A stretch of DNA of 64,000 bases, taken from assembly GCA_948146395.1 (NCBI GenBank), contig OX411554.1, forward strand, positions 37,549,730-37,613,729, given 5' to 3'. Each line of letters opens with the position of its first letter. Position 1 is the stretch's first letter. This DNA comes from Fragum whitleyi (Eukaryota > Mollusca > Bivalvia > Cardiida > Cardiidae). The notes under the pieces were generated by a model. That model worked only from the letters and a program-made list of their open reading frames with translations. It ran no database searches and was not told where the DNA came from. Positions 11,801-26,878 of this stretch are shown here, piece after piece. The translations under genes and the position numbers were made by a program.

Positions 11801-14800
11801 AAAAAAAACCCTTACTTTTTTATTTTTTTTTAAAAAAACTCTCCCTCTGCAATAGCCTACAAACAAAGTATTTTGATGATTGCTCAAGTTCACAGAGGAC
11901 CAACGTACAGATTCGCAAATCGGAAGCTGCGATGACTGTACGTCGCTAATCAGTTAGCTGCGGGTGACAACTTTAATTAAAATCATACGGGACAGAATCA
12001 ACAGGAACATCTCTTAAAATAAAGGTAAGACATTTTTTCTTAAGTTTATGCTACGATCACGACACCAAACGAGCATGTTTTTGTAAAATTGAGATTAATC
12101 ACTAGCGTTTGCCCTCGGCGAACGCATTCACTGCTTGTACTTTTTCTATTTTTTCAAATTGGAAACGCACCAAATCCTTTTGTGATTGTATTTGATTACA
12201 AAAGAATCAATTACCTTCAAGAAAATAAAACCATGCGACGGACCCGTCGTGTATTTATGAAAATAAACAACATTTATCAAGGCACCCCAATATGGTCACT
12301 GTACTAGCTGTCAAAATCTACTATCACTAGCTTTTAAATGGCTTGAAGACACTGTACGATTAGCATAGCCGATTCATGGAAATATTTAATAAAATATACC
12401 GCTAGTTTAATGAAATATGAAGTGAAATTCAGATCTGAAGCAAACGGTACTTTTGACAGATACAGAAAAGTCAACCATGACTTTCCATTTCAGAAAGATA
12501 TTCTATATGGATTCTTTACCACATGTTTCTTTTTCATGAAAACCCAACAAAATTACATCATCTTCAATGAACGACGTGATTCTTCCTTTCAATTTTAACT
12601 AAGCATGTATCATCTTTGGAACATAATTTCTTAAGACCTTACCATTTGCGAAATGAAGGAATTGGAACCTTGCTGTTTTCAGTTTGAAATGCGTTTGTAC
12701 ACAACCTCATAAACCGATTCTTACTCATACTATCTCCTTCCCTTGGATCAAATAAATAATTTGCGAAACATGATGAAGATAAATAATAATAGTACAAATT
12801 TTACTAAGTCAGATGGAAAGACTCTAAATAAATATATTACTACATAAAAACTAAAAAAGGAAACTACACAGATTGATACTGATAGTTTATAGCTTATTTC
12901 TGCAATCAGAAAATTGGATCTTAAGAAAGGTAAACGAATTGTGAATTCTCATTATAGTTTCGTATATTTAAAAAAAAAAAAAAAACCAACAAAAAAACAA
13001 AAACAAAAAAACAAAAAACCACACACAAAACATTCAAATATATGTATCATACGCACTGGTCGGGAGACTACCGATAGAAGAGTAAAATGTAAGAAATACA
13101 GCTTCAATATAAGCTCCTGACGAAAGATTGTTTAACCTTTATTTATCAATTTATATATAAGAAGATGAACCTTTCGAACTAAAAGGTTGTTTGTTTTCAA
13201 ATGCTAAGGAATCTGTTACCTGACTTGCGCTGAGAGTGACGTAGGAACCGAAATAATCATTAATTGCTCGGCTGCTTTCGGACAACACCCGATGTATTGT
13301 TATCACCTTGAAGTTGTTCGCTTTGGCGTTATGGCATAGGCGTTTGGGTAGGCGTTTGACGCCGGCGTGATAAACATTTACCTTGGTCACATCTCTCCTA
13401 TCATTGAAGGTATATTTAAAAAAATTGGCAGGTGTGTTCACCATCACAAGAGCTAGCCGCCAGACAATAAAGAGGGACACCTCTGAACGCATATTTAAGA
13501 GTTGTGCCCTTTTTCACCTATGTTGTTCAAGGTTGACTGGGCCTAAATGTGGCCACAAGTGTGCATACAAAGTTTTTCTCCAGGAATGACCCCGTGACTT
13601 ACGTTTTGTTCCAAGCTGGCCGCATTTTGAATTAATCCGATAAACGTTAAGGCTATAATTCTAAGCATACTTCAGGTTAATTAGACTAGAAGCGTAGCCT
13701 ACAAAGTGCAATCATGTGACCTCTAGACGTATACAAGATTTAGACCCCGTAACCTAGTTTTTGATTCCACTTGACCCAATTTTAAACTCATCCGAGATTT
13801 TTTCAAGATAATCACTCTAACAAAATTTCTGGTTGATCTTGTAAATTTTAGATTGATCGGGCAAAAAATGCGACCTCTAGAGTGTAAACAAGATTTTTAC
13901 TAAGATTTGACCCCTTGACCTAGTTTTTGACACCACTTAACCCAACTTGGAACTCGTGTGAGATTTTATCAAAACAAACATTTTAACAAAATTTCAGGTT
14001 GATCAGGCAAAAATGTGACCTCAAGAGTGCATACAAGGTTTTTTTCTATGATTTGACCCCGTGATTTGGGTTTGATCTCAATAGATCAAATTTCAAATGT
14101 GTCCAAGATTTTATCGACACAGCCATTTTGACAAAATTAAAAGTTGATCGGGCAAAAACATGGCCTCTGGAGTGCGATTTGACCCCGTGATCTAGATTTT
14201 AACCCCAGTTGACGCAATTTCGAACTTGTACGAGATTTTATCAAGACAACCATTCTAAGCAAATTTCAGATTGATTTGTAAAAGACATGGGACTTTTAGG
14301 GTACATACAAGGTTTTCTAAGATTTGACTCCCATGACCTAGTTTTAATCCAACTTAACCTAATTTCGAGCTGACAAGTTTAAACAAGGTTTTTCTAAGAT
14401 TTGACCCCATGACCTAGTTTTCGACCCACTTTACCCAACTTGGATTTTATTAAGACAATCATTCTGACAAAATTTCAGATTGATCGAGCAAAAAAATGTG
14501 ACCTCAAGAGTGCATAGAAAGTTTTTTCTAAGATTTGACCATGTGACCTAGTGTGTGTAGTTTTTGACCCCACTTGATCCAACTTCGAACTCGTCTGAGA
14601 CTTTATCAAGAAAATCATTCTGACAAATTTTCAGGTTGATCGGGCAAAAAATGTGGACTCTAGAGTGCATAAAAGGTAAATGTTGGCGACACACGACGGA
14701 CGATGGAAGACGGACATTTCACCCAACCACAAAAGCTCACTTCGTGCTCAGATGAGCTAAGAAGAGATGAACAGCAACCTTTTGCTTTTAGAGTACTGTC

Positions 14801-15817
14801 TTGAAAAAAAATAGGGATCAACGTATAACATATATTTGATGACATGATGACAACATGTTTCCCTAATACTTGTCAAATCAAATTGTAATATTGAAATACC
14901 GAATGTTTTTATTACTTTGTATATACTTTGTATAAGTTTATTCTATTCCCTATATATATTTGGAATAGTTTTGTGATATTTTTGAACTGTTCATTAATTT
15001 TCTAAAAAGCATATTAAGCCTTTACGTGACATTTTCGAATATGTAAGATCCAGATCAGTCTGTTTACCTCCACCTCATGAAAATTACTATTGGAGGCTAC
15101 AAAAACGTAGTATGGCTTAAAGGGAGTTCATCGTTCTTAAAGTACATCATAATGAAACAATACAACGCTGGGTAAAATCATTCGCAATTCTCACTAGGCC
15201 GAAATGGACCGTAGTGAAATTGTGTTGGAATTCCTTGAGCCTTTGCTTCTGGTTTCAGCGATTTTGCTACGCTAGATCGCTAAAGAGAATAGTTCCGCAA
15301 TTTAGAGTGAGTGATCAAAGGTCAATTTTGCCTCTACATTTATAGACAAAATTGACCTTTGATCACTCACTTAAACTTGTGGAATTATACATTGTCTATA
15401 GCGAGTTTTATTGTGCTAATTACTTTCACAAATTAGTTTTCCAATTTTAATTGATTAAAATACTATCAATCTAGCATCAGCATGCAGAATTCTCCTTAAC
15501 ATTTTCAATAGAGCCTCTAATTAGTTTCTGAAGAGTTTTCCATAGGGTAAAATTCTTATAATTCAGCTAAACACTAACAATGTCCCATTTTTTTACAACA
15601 AAACCTTTCACTTTTAATATCCCGAATAAAATGGAAAGATGAAATAATTTTATTTGCGTTAATGTGTCCATGAACAAAGTCTGATGGAGTATGAGTTTTA
15701 TGTCAAAGGTAAATCGCTGGCAAAGCCCGATAATTTTGCTTACCATATACCCTTTCCCCCTCAGACTTTATTCATGGACACATCCACTCGAAAATGAAAT
15801 TATATCCATATATATTG
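8895..15817. repeat. Macrosatellite unit U2 (6923 bp)
   Basis: Complete unit. Sub-features recur with an offset of about 6923: hairpin 11181-11231, A-rich tract about 12969-13020, degenerate tandem about 13588-14763, hairpin 15307-15370, inverted repeat 15662-15783. It lacks the ~70-bp palindromic block present in U1 at about 2345-2408 (junction near 9345). No gene recognised. Confidence 0.93.
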
Positions 15818-18800
15818 TTGGCCAATGCTGGGTCAAATCATTTTTCAGAATTCCAAGATGGTCCCTTTTTGCGTGATGGGTGATACACTTGTGACCTGTC
15901 AGGAAAGAAGGGACGATCTGGGTAGTGCATAAAGAACCTATCCTTATCAATTTGCGAGGACTGTGCAGACTGACTAGGATCGAAAATTAATGCATGCGGC
16001 TAATTTTCTGAATCTTTACTTATTGTTCTGCCTTTTTGTTTAAGAAATTTCGAAATTCCATTTTCGACTGGGACCAAAATCTGTTTCAAATACTTATTTT
16101 ACGGAGTCCCCAGATGGTCCTTTTTGCGTAACGGATCAAATATGTGACCTGTCACTCGAAAAAGGAACTCTGTAAAATGAATATTTGAAGAACTATATTT
16201 GTACATGCATAATTCAACCAGAGGTTGCATTTCAAAAATTTTCTCACTGGAAGATAAATGAATCATTCTGACTAGGTCGATACTTTTCGCACTACCCAGA
16301 CGGTCCATTTCGTGTGACGGGTCACATTTGTATTTTTACCAATTTATGATTTCACGTATTTATTGAAGTTCTTTTGATTTAAATTATGCCTTAGTTTGCA
16401 ACATTAGTTTCTCTTTAATCTTTAGAAAAGCGTCAGAATGTATAGACCATCTTTAATTTTTAATTTGAGATTGTCTGCCTCGTTCTAGGTTACCATGGAA
16501 CCAGTTTTAAAAATGGAATTAATATCCTTTGAAGAGGAGTCTGGTTTATTTGTCCCAGTTTTTTCATGGCAAGAATATGTTTTACAGCGGATTTCTATGC
16601 TTAGATTTCGACGATGCTAGGCCTCTTGGTTTTATTTTTTATCTTCGACCTGACACTTGAACTGATGGAACATGCGAAAAGTGTCGATCCTTGTCATTCT
16701 ACACGAGTTGCAAACACCTACCAGATGTTTAAAGTATAGATTTTTTTCTAATAATCCGTATCAGTGTATTCAGTGTGCAAGTTGGTTTCGATCCATCGAC
16801 TTTTGACAGAGTTATGGCCCTTTGATGGAAAACAGCTTAATATAATTCTGTTTCACAAGCACTTGTAGGGGGAAGTGGCCGGTATGAGTCCGCTTTGTGG
16901 TAGACTTACTTGAAAAAAGGACTTGTTCCAGTAGAGGTCATCATGCATAATTCAAAAAAATGTTTACTGAAGTAGAGTAGTCAATTTCGGTGCAAAAAAT
17001 CAGCCAATTGCGAAACGTTTAAAATCCAAGTCAGGCTACGTAGTCTACGCAATTTAATTATGGTCGACTTTTTACGCACTATTGGCCTGGAAGGGATTTA
17101 GCATAGCCATGACGTAAATAGGGGAGTTAATTTTTCAATAAATTGTGTTCAGCTAAACGTTTGTCGGCAACTATTCTGCGTTATTATTGACCTGGCAGGG
17201 GGCGGCTTAGTCGTGACGTTATTCAGCGTGTTTATTTGACAATATTTAAAAGTTTGTAGGCATCATTCTGCATTATAATCGATCTGACAGTATGTCGGCG
17301 ATTATCCTTAACGTGAGTATATATCCTAAAACCAAAAGAATTAACGTACTCAGCTAAAATGGACTCATTTCATCATTGAGGTAACAGGTCCTCATAACTT
17401 CAACTAGAAAAAACCTGAAGTTACGAGGGTTTGATGACCCAGTGCCGTTTTAAATGTTTCAAGTTATATATATGTCGCCTATCCAGTAAGTAAGTAAATA
17501 TGAAAACATTTGAGTTACATGAACCTTGAATAAAACACCCCGTTACCTAAGCTCCGCCCTGCCAGGGCAAAAGAAACATAGATTATATCACTCAAACACG
17601 CTATAAGTGTATTTTCAAAACCGAGTTCGAGAATCTGTATAAGAATACACATACCACGGCTCACCGCACAAAATCTACATATACTGTGACTTATGATTAC
17701 AAAACAGTCGTATAAAAGTCACGATTCAAAAAAGGGAATTCTTTTATTGAAATTTATTTATCATAAGCAACTCGATAATTCGACTTGAAAGCTCTGAAAG
17801 ATGCACAAAAATTAGTACTGAAAACGTCCTTAAAACCATTCTCTAAAATAAGCTGTCGCTATGTACTCAGTAAGAAAAAAGTATTAAGCAGATAGTGAAG
17901 ACTCTAACCAAACGGCGCTGATCTGAGTCTTTACAATTCACAATTTACATGAAATTGCTGGAAATGTCACGTAAGGCTCAAATACAATGATAATACTGAT
18001 AACAATAATGGTGATGATGATAATAAGCATCATGATATCAAAATATGTAGAGGATAAAGTTAGTTTTAGTGTAAGATCGATTTATATTCATTGAGTGCAC
18101 AAGAAAAGCTATATTTTCACGAGCGGCGGAGCCATGAGTGAAAATATAGCTTTTGTTGTTCACGAAATGAAAAATGAATCGATTTTACTCGAAAAACAAA
18201 CGTTTTTTCTATTTCTTTATTGCAAAAATGAGACAAAATGGGAAATTTCTAGGAAATATTTTCGTAAAGCGCGTCATTTTGAGTGTGATTGCTACGTTCA
18301 TTGTAACGTCACTTATTTCGCCTCGCATAGATGACGTCAGACAGGATGAAATGCACAAAAGCAGGATATAAGTTTTTGATCTTTTCACTGCTTTTGCGGT
18401 GAGATTATCAAGTGATAATCTACCGTTATTTCTCGATAAACCACCGAAAAGCATTAAAGAAAGGCCCTTTATCTCGTGGCATATCAATGTCACCAGACAA
18501 AGAACTATTTCCTAATTATCTTATTTTGAAAAAAAGCAAACTGTCTTCATTATTGAACCATAGGAAATATCTCGTTAGAAAAGCAATTAAACTTTCTAAG
18601 ATCGTAGAGATGCGATCAAAGATATACGAAGAAGCTGTCAGACTGTCGAATAAAACTCTCAATTTAATTTCCTGGTCTCTGAAATATTTACGGTACCAAT
18701 TAAGCTGTCAGGTTCAAATCTTTAAAAAAAACCCTTACTTTTTTATTTTTTTTTAACAAAACTCTCCCTCTGCAATAGCCTACAAACAAAGTATTTTGAT

Positions 18801-21800
18801 GATTGCTCAAGTTCACAGAGGACCAACGTACAGATTCGCAAATCGGAAGCTGCGATGACTGTACGTCGCTAATCAGTTAGCTGCGGGTGACAACTTTAAT
18901 TAAAATCATACGGGACAGAATCAACAGGAACATCTCTTAAAATAAAGGTAAGACATTTTTTCTTAAGTTTATGCTACGATCACGACACCAAACGAGCATG
19001 TTTTTGTAAAATTGAGATTAATCACTAGCGTTTGCCCTCGGCGAACGCATTCACTGCTTGTACTTTTTCTATTTTTTCAAATTGGAAACGCACCAAATCC
19101 TTTTGTGATTGTATTTGATTACAAAAGAATCAATTACCTTCAAGAAAATAAAACCATGCGACGGACCCGTCGTGTATTTATGAAAATAAACAACATTTAT
19201 CAAGGCACCCCAATATGGTCACTGTACTAGCTGTCAAAATCTACTATCACTAGCTTTTAAATGGCTTGAAGACACTGTACGATTAGCATAGCCGATTCAT
19301 GGAAATATTTAATAAAATATACCGCTAGTTTAATGAAATATGAAGTGAAATTCAGATCTGAAGCAAACGGTACTTTTGACAGATACAGAAAAGTCAACCA
19401 TGACTTTCCATTTCAGAAAGATATTCTATATGGATTCTTTACCACATGTTTCTTTTTCATGAAAACCCAACAAAATTACATCATCTTCAATGAACGACGT
19501 GATTCTTCCTTTCAATTTTAACTAAGCATGTATCATCTTTGGAACATAATTTCTTAAGACCTTACCATTTGCGAAATGAAGGAATTGGAACCTTGCTGTT
19601 TTCAGTTTGAAATGCGTTTGTACACAACCTCATAAACCGATTCTTACTCATACTATCTCCTTCCCTTGGATCAAATAAATAATTTGCGAAACATGATGAA
19701 GATAAATAATAATAGTACAAATTTTACTAAGTCAGATGGAAAGACTCTAAATAAATATATTACTACATAAAAACTAAAAAAGGAAACTACACAGATTGAT
19801 ACTGATAGTTTATAGCTTATTTCTGCAATCAGAAAATTGGATCTTAAGAAAGGTAAACGAATTGTGAATTCTCATTATAGTTTCGTATATTTAAAAAAAA
19901 AAAAAAAAAAACAACAAAAAAACAAAAACAAAAAAACAAAAAACCACACACAAAACATTCAAATATATGTATCATACGCACTGGTCGGGAGACTACCGAT
20001 AGAAGAGTAAAATGTAAGAAATACAGCTTCAATATAAGCTCCTGACGAAAGATTGTTTAACCTTTATTTATCAATTTATATATAAGAAGATGAACCTTTC
20101 GAACTAAAAGGTTGTTTGTTTTCAAATGCTAAGGAATCTGTTACCTGACTTGCGCTGAGAGTGACGTAGGAACCGAAATAATCATTAATTGCTCGGCTGC
20201 TTTCGGACAACACCCGATGTATTGTTATCACCTTGAAGTCGTTCGCTTCGGCGTTATGGCATAGGCGTTTGGGTAGGCGTTTGACGCCGGCGTGATAAAC
20301 ATTTACCTTGGTCACATCTCTCCTATCATCGAAGGTATATTTAAAAAAATTGGCAGGTGTGTTCACCATCACAAGAGCTAGCCGCCAGACAATAAAGAGG
20401 GACACCTCTGAACGCATATTTAAGAGTTGTGCCCTTTTTCACCTATGTTGTTCAAGGTTGACTGGGCCTAAATGTGGCCACAAGTGTGCATACAAAGTTT
20501 TTCTCCAGGAATGACCCCGTGACTTACGTTTTGTTCCAAGCTGGCCGCATTTTGAATTAATCCGATAAAATCGTTAAGGCTATAATTCTAAGCATACTTC
20601 AGGTTAATTAGACTAGAAGCGTAGTCTACAAAGTGCATTCATGTGACCTCTAGAGGTATACAAGATTTAGACCCCGTAACCTGGTTTTTGATTCCACTTG
20701 ACCCAATTTTAAACTCATCCGAGATTTTTTCAAGATAATCACTCTAACAAAATTTCTGGTTGATCTTGTAAATTTTAGATTGATCGGGCAAAAAATGCGA
20801 TCTCTAGAGTGTAAACAAGATTTTTACTAAGATTTGACCCCTTGACCTAGTTTTTGACCCCACTTGACCCAACTTGGAACTCGTCTGAGATTTTATCAAA
20901 ACAAACATTTTAACAAAATTTCAGGTTGATCAGGCAAAAATGAGACCTCAAGAGTGCATACAAGGTTTTTTCTAAGATTTGACCCCGTGATCTGGGTTTG
21001 ATCACAATAGATCCAATTTCAAATGTGTCCAAGATTTTATCGACACAGCCATTTTGACAAAATTTCAAGTTGATCGGGCAAAAGCATGGCCTCTCGAGTG
21101 CGATTTGACCCCGTGACCTAGCTTTTTACCCCACTTGACGCAATTTCGAACTTTTACGAGATTTTATCAAGACAACCATTCTAAGCAAATTTCAGATTGA
21201 TTTGGAAAAGACATGGGACTTTTAGGGTACATACAAGATTTTCTAAGATTTGACTCCCATGACCTAGTTTTAATCCAACTTAACCAAATTTCGAGCTCAC
21301 AAGTGTAAACAAGGTTTTTCTAAGATTTGACCCCATGACCTAGTTTTCGACCCACTTTACCCAACTTGGATTTTATTAAGACAATCATTCTGACAAAATT
21401 TCAGATTGATCGAGCAAAAAAATGTGACCTCAAGAGTGCATAGAAAGTTTTTTTTAAGATTTGACCATGTGACCTAGTGTGTGTAGTTTTTGACCCCACT
21501 TGACCCAACTTCGAACTCGTCTGAGACTTTATCAAGAAAATCATTCTGACAAATTTTCAGGTTGATCGGGCAAAAAATGTGGAATTTAGAGTGCATAACG
21601 ACGGACGATGGAAGACGGACATTTCACCCAACCACAAAAGCTCACTTCGTGCTCAGATGAGCTAAGAAGAGATGAACAGCAACCTTTTGCTTTTAGAGTA
21701 CTGTCTTGAAAAAAGTAGGGATCAACGTATAACATATATTTGATGTCAACATGTTTCCCTAATACTTGTCAAATCAAATTGTAATATTGAAATACCGAAT

Positions 21801-22707
21801 GTTTTTATTACTTTGTATATACTTTGTATAAGTTTATTCTATTCCCTATATATATTTGGAATAGTTTTGTGATATTTTTGAACTGTTCATTAATTTTCTA
21901 AAAAGAATATTGAGCCTTTACGTGACATTTTCGAATATGTAAGATCCAGATCAGTCTGTTTACCTGCACCTCATAAAAATTACTATTGGAGGCTATAAAA
22001 ACGTAGTATGGCTTAAAGGGAGTTCATCGTTCTTCATCATAATGAAACAATACAACGCTGGGTAAAATCATTCGCAATTCTCACTAGGCCGAAATGGACC
22101 GTAGTGAAATTGTGTTGGAATTCCTTGAGCCTTTGCTTCTGGTTTCAGCGATTTTGCTACGCTAGATCGCTAAAGAGAATAGTTTCGCAATTTAGAGTGA
22201 GTGATCAAAGGTCAATTTTGCCTCTACATTTATAGACAAAATTGACCTTTGATCACTCACTTAAACTTGTGGAATTATACATTGTCTATAGCGAGTTTTA
22301 TTGTGCCAATTACTTTCACAAATTAGTTTTCCAATTTTAATTGATTAAAATACTATCAATTTAGCATCAGCATGCAGAATTCTCCTTAACATTTTCAATA
22401 GAGCCTCTAATTAGTTTCTGAAGAGTTTTCCATAGGGTAAAATTCTTATAATTCAGCTAAACACTAACAATGTCCCATTTTTTTACAACAAAACCTTTCA
22501 CTTTTAATATCCCGAATAAAATGGAAAGATGAAATAATTTTATTTGCGTTAATGTGTCCATGAACAAAGTCTGATGGAGTATGAGTTTTATGTCAAAGGT
22601 AAATCGCTGGCAAAGCCCGATAATTTTGCTTACCATATACCCTTTCCCCCTCAGACTTTATTCATGGACACATCCACTCGAAAATGAAATTATATCCATA
22701 TATATTG
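15818..22707. repeat. Macrosatellite unit U3 (6890 bp)
   Basis: Complete unit. Its first half is nearly base-identical to U2, while its second half carries variants shared with U4 instead (for example 'ataaaatcgttaagg' against 'ataaacgttaagg' in U1 and U2). Contains hairpin about 18104-18154, A-rich tract about 19893-19945, degenerate tandem about 20513-21680, hairpin 22197-22260 and inverted repeat 22552-22673. Confidence 0.93.
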
Positions 22708-25700
22708 TTGGCCAATGCTGGGTCAAATCATTTTTCAGAATTCCAAGATGGTCCCTTTTTGCGTGATGGGTGATACACTTGTGACCTGTCAGGAAAGAAG
22801 GGACGATCTGGGTAGTGCATAAAGAACCTATCCTTATCAATTTGCGAGGACTGTGCAGACTGACTAGGATCGAAAATTAATGCATGCGGCTAATTTTCTG
22901 AATCTTTACTTATTGTTCTGCCTTTTTGTTTAAGAAATTTCGAAATTCCATTTTCGACTGGGACCAAAATCTGTTTCAAATACTTATTTTACGGAGTCCC
23001 CAGATGGTCCTTTTTGCGTAACGGATCAAATATGTGACCTGTCACTCGAAAAAGGAACTCTGTAAAATGAATATTTGAAGAACTATATTTGTACATGCAT
23101 AATTCAACCAGAGGTTGCATTTCAAAAATTTTCTCACTGGAAGATAAATGAATCATTCTGACTAGGTCGATACTTTTCGCACTACCCAGACGGTCCATTT
23201 CGTGTGACGGGTCACATTTGTATTTTTACCAATTTATGATTTCACGTATTTATTGAAGTTCTTTTGATTTAAATTATGCCTTAGTTTGCAACATTAGTTT
23301 CTCTTTAATCTTTAGAAAAGCGTCAGAATGTATAGACCATCTTTAATTTTTAATTTGAGATTGTCTGCCTCGTTCTAGGTTACCATGGAACCAGTTTTAA
23401 AAATGGAATTAATATCCTTTGAAGAGGAGTCTGGTTTATTTGTCCCAGTTTTTTCATGGCAAGAATATGTTTTACAGCGGATTTCTATGCTTAGATTTCG
23501 ACGATGCTAGGCCTCTTGGTTTTATTTTTTATCTTCGACCTGACACTTGAACTGATGGAACATGCGAAAAGTGTCGATCCTTGTCATTCTACACGAGTTG
23601 CAAACACCTACCAGATGTTTAAAGTATAGATTTTTTTCTAATAATCCGTATCAGTGTATTCAGTGTGCAAGTTGGTTTCGATCCATCGACTTTTGACAGA
23701 GTTATGGCCCTTTGATGGAAAACGGCTTAATATAATTCTGTTTCACAAGCACTTGTAGGGGGAAGTGGCCGGTATGAGTCCGCTTTGTGGTAGACTTATT
23801 TGAAAAAAGGACTTGTTCCAGTAGAGGTCATCATGCATAATTCAAAAAAATGTTTACTGAAGTAGAGTAGTCAATTTCGGTGCAAAAAATCAGCCAATTG
23901 CGAAACGTTTAAAATCCAAGTCAGGCTACGTAGTCTACGCAATTTAATTATGGTCGACATTTTACGCACTATTGGCCTGGAAGGGATTTAGCATAGCCAT
24001 GACGTAAATAGGGGAGTTAATTTTTCAATAAATCGTGTTCAGCTAAACGTTTGTCGGCAACTATTCTGCGTTATTATTGACCTGGCAGGGGGCGGCTTAG
24101 TCGTGACGTTATTCAGCGTGTTTATTTGACAATATTTAAAAGTTTGTAGGCATCATTCTGCATTATAATCGATCTGACAGTATGTCGGCGATTATCCTTA
24201 ACGTGAGTATATATCCTAAAACCAAAAGAATTAACGTACTCAGCTAAAATGGACTCATTTCATCATTGAGGTAACAGGTCCTCATAACTTCAACTAGAAA
24301 AAACCTGAAGTTACGAGGGTTTGATGACCCAGTGCCGTTTTAAATGTTTCAAGTTATATATATGTCGCCTATCCATTAAGTAAGTAAATATAAAAACATT
24401 TGAGTTACATGAACCTTGAATAAAACACCCCGTTACCTAAGCTCCGCCCTGCCAGGGCAAAAGAAACATAGATTATATCACTCAAACACGCTATAAGTGT
24501 ATTTTCAAAACCGAGTTCGAGAATCTGTATAAGAATACACATACCACGGCTCACCGCACAAAATCTACATATACTGTGACTTATGATTACAAAACAGTCG
24601 TATAAAAGTCACGATTCAAAAAAGGGAATTCTTTTATTGAAATTTATTTATCATAAGCAACTCGATAATTTGACTTGAAAGCTCTGAAAGATGCACAAAA
24701 ATTAGTACTGAAAACGTCCTTAAAACCATTCTCTAAAATAAGCTGTCGCTATGTACTCAGTAAGAAAAATGTATTAAGCAGATAGTGAAGACTCTAACCA
24801 AACGGCGCTGATCTGAGACTTTACAATTCACAATTTACATGAAATTGCAGGAAATGTCACGTAAGGCTCAAATACAATGATAATACTGATAACAATAATG
24901 GTGATGATGATAATAAGCATCATGATATCAAAATATGTAGAGGATAAAGTTAGTTTTAGTGTAAGATCGATTTATATTCATTGAGTGCACAAGAAAAGCT
25001 ATATTTTCACGAGCGGCGGAGCCATGAGTGAAAATATAGCTTTTGTTGTTCACGAAATGAAAAATGAATCGATTTTACTCGAAAAACAAACGTTTTTTCT
25101 ATTTCTTTATTGCAAAAATGAGACAAAATGGGAAATTTCTAGGAAATATTTTCGTAAAGCGCGTCATTTTGAGTGTGATTGCTACGCTACGTTCATTGTA
25201 ACGTCACTTATTTCGCCTCGCATAGATGACGTCAGACAGGATGAAATGCACAAAAGCAGGATATAAGTTTTTGATCTTTTCACTGCTTTTGCGGTGAGAT
25301 AATCAAGTGATAATCTACCGTTATTTCTCGATAAACCACCGAAAAGCATTAAAGAAAGGCCCTTTATCTCGTGGCATATCAATGTCACCAGACAAAGAAC
25401 TATTTCCTAATTATCTTATTTTGAAAAAAAGCAAACTGTCTTCATTATTGAACCATAGGAAATATCTCGTTAGAAAAGCAATTAAGATCGTAGAGATGCG
25501 ATCAAAGATATACGAAGAAGCTGTCAGACTGTCGAATAAAACTCTCAATTTAATTTCCTGGTCTCTGAAATATTTACGATACCAATTAAGCTGTCAGGTT
25601 CAAATCTTTAAAAAAAACTTACTTTTTTATTTTTTTTAAAAAAACTCTCCCTCTGCAATAGCCTACAAACAAAGTATTTTGATGATTGCTCAAGTTCACA

Positions 25701-26878
25701 GAGGACCAACGTACAGATTCGCAAATCGGAAGCTGCGATGACTGTACGTCGCTAATCAGTTAGCTGCGGGTGACGACTTTAATTAAAATCATACGGGACA
25801 GATTCAACAGGAACATCTCTTAAAATAAAGGTAAGACATTTTTTCTTAAGTTTATGCTACGATCACGACACCAAACGAGCATGTTTTTGTAAAATTGAGA
25901 TTAATCACTAGCGTTTGCCCTCGGCGAACGCATTCACTGCTTGTACTTTTTCTATTTTTTCAAATTGGAAACGCACCAAATCCTTTTGTGATTGTATTTG
26001 ATTACAAAAGAATCAATTACCTTCAAGAAAATAAAACCATGCGACGGACCCGTCGTGTATTTATGAAAATAAACAACATTTATCAAGGCACCCCAATATG
26101 GTCACTGTACTAGCTGTCAAAATCTACTATCGCTAGCTTTTAAATGGCTTGAAGACACTGTACGATTAGCATAGCCGATTCATGGAAATATTTAATAAAA
26201 TATACCGCTAGTTTAATGAAATATGGAGTGAAATTCAGATCTGAAGCAAACGGTACTTTTGACAGATACAGAAAAGTTAACCATGACTTTCCATTTCAGA
26301 AAGATATTCTATATGGATTCTTTACCACATGTTTCTTTTTCATGAAAACCCAACAAAATTACATCATCTTCAATGAATGACGTGATTCTTCCTTTCAATT
26401 TTAACTAAGCATGTATCATCTTTGGAACATAGTTTCTTAAGACCTTACCATTTGCGAAATGAAGGAATTGGAACCTTGCTGTTTTCAGTTTGAAATGCGT
26501 TTGTACACAACCTCATAAACCGATTCTTACTCATACTATCTCCTTCCCTTGGATCAAATAAATAATTTGCGAAACATGATGAAGATAAATAATAATAGTA
26601 CAAATTTTAATAAGTCAGATGGAAAGACTCTAAATAAATATATTACTACATAAAAACTAAAAAAGGAAACTACACAGATTGATACTGATAGTTTATAGCT
26701 TATTTCTGCAATCAGAAAATTGGATCTTAAGAAAGGTAAATGGATTGTAAATCTTCATTATAGTTTCGTATATTTACAAAAAACAAAAAAACAAAAAAAC
26801 AAAACAAAACAAAAAAAAAAAAAAACAAAAAAAAAAAAAAACACACACACACACACACAAAACATTCAAATATATGTA
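22708..26878. repeat. Macrosatellite unit U4, first segment
   Basis: Unit sequence up to the insertion point of the 1.38-kb TIR element. It carries some variants shared with U1 rather than U2/U3 (for example 'gctacgctacgttc' near 25190). It also has an expanded A-rich tract about 26775-26840 followed by an (AC)n run 26841-26858. Confidence 0.9.
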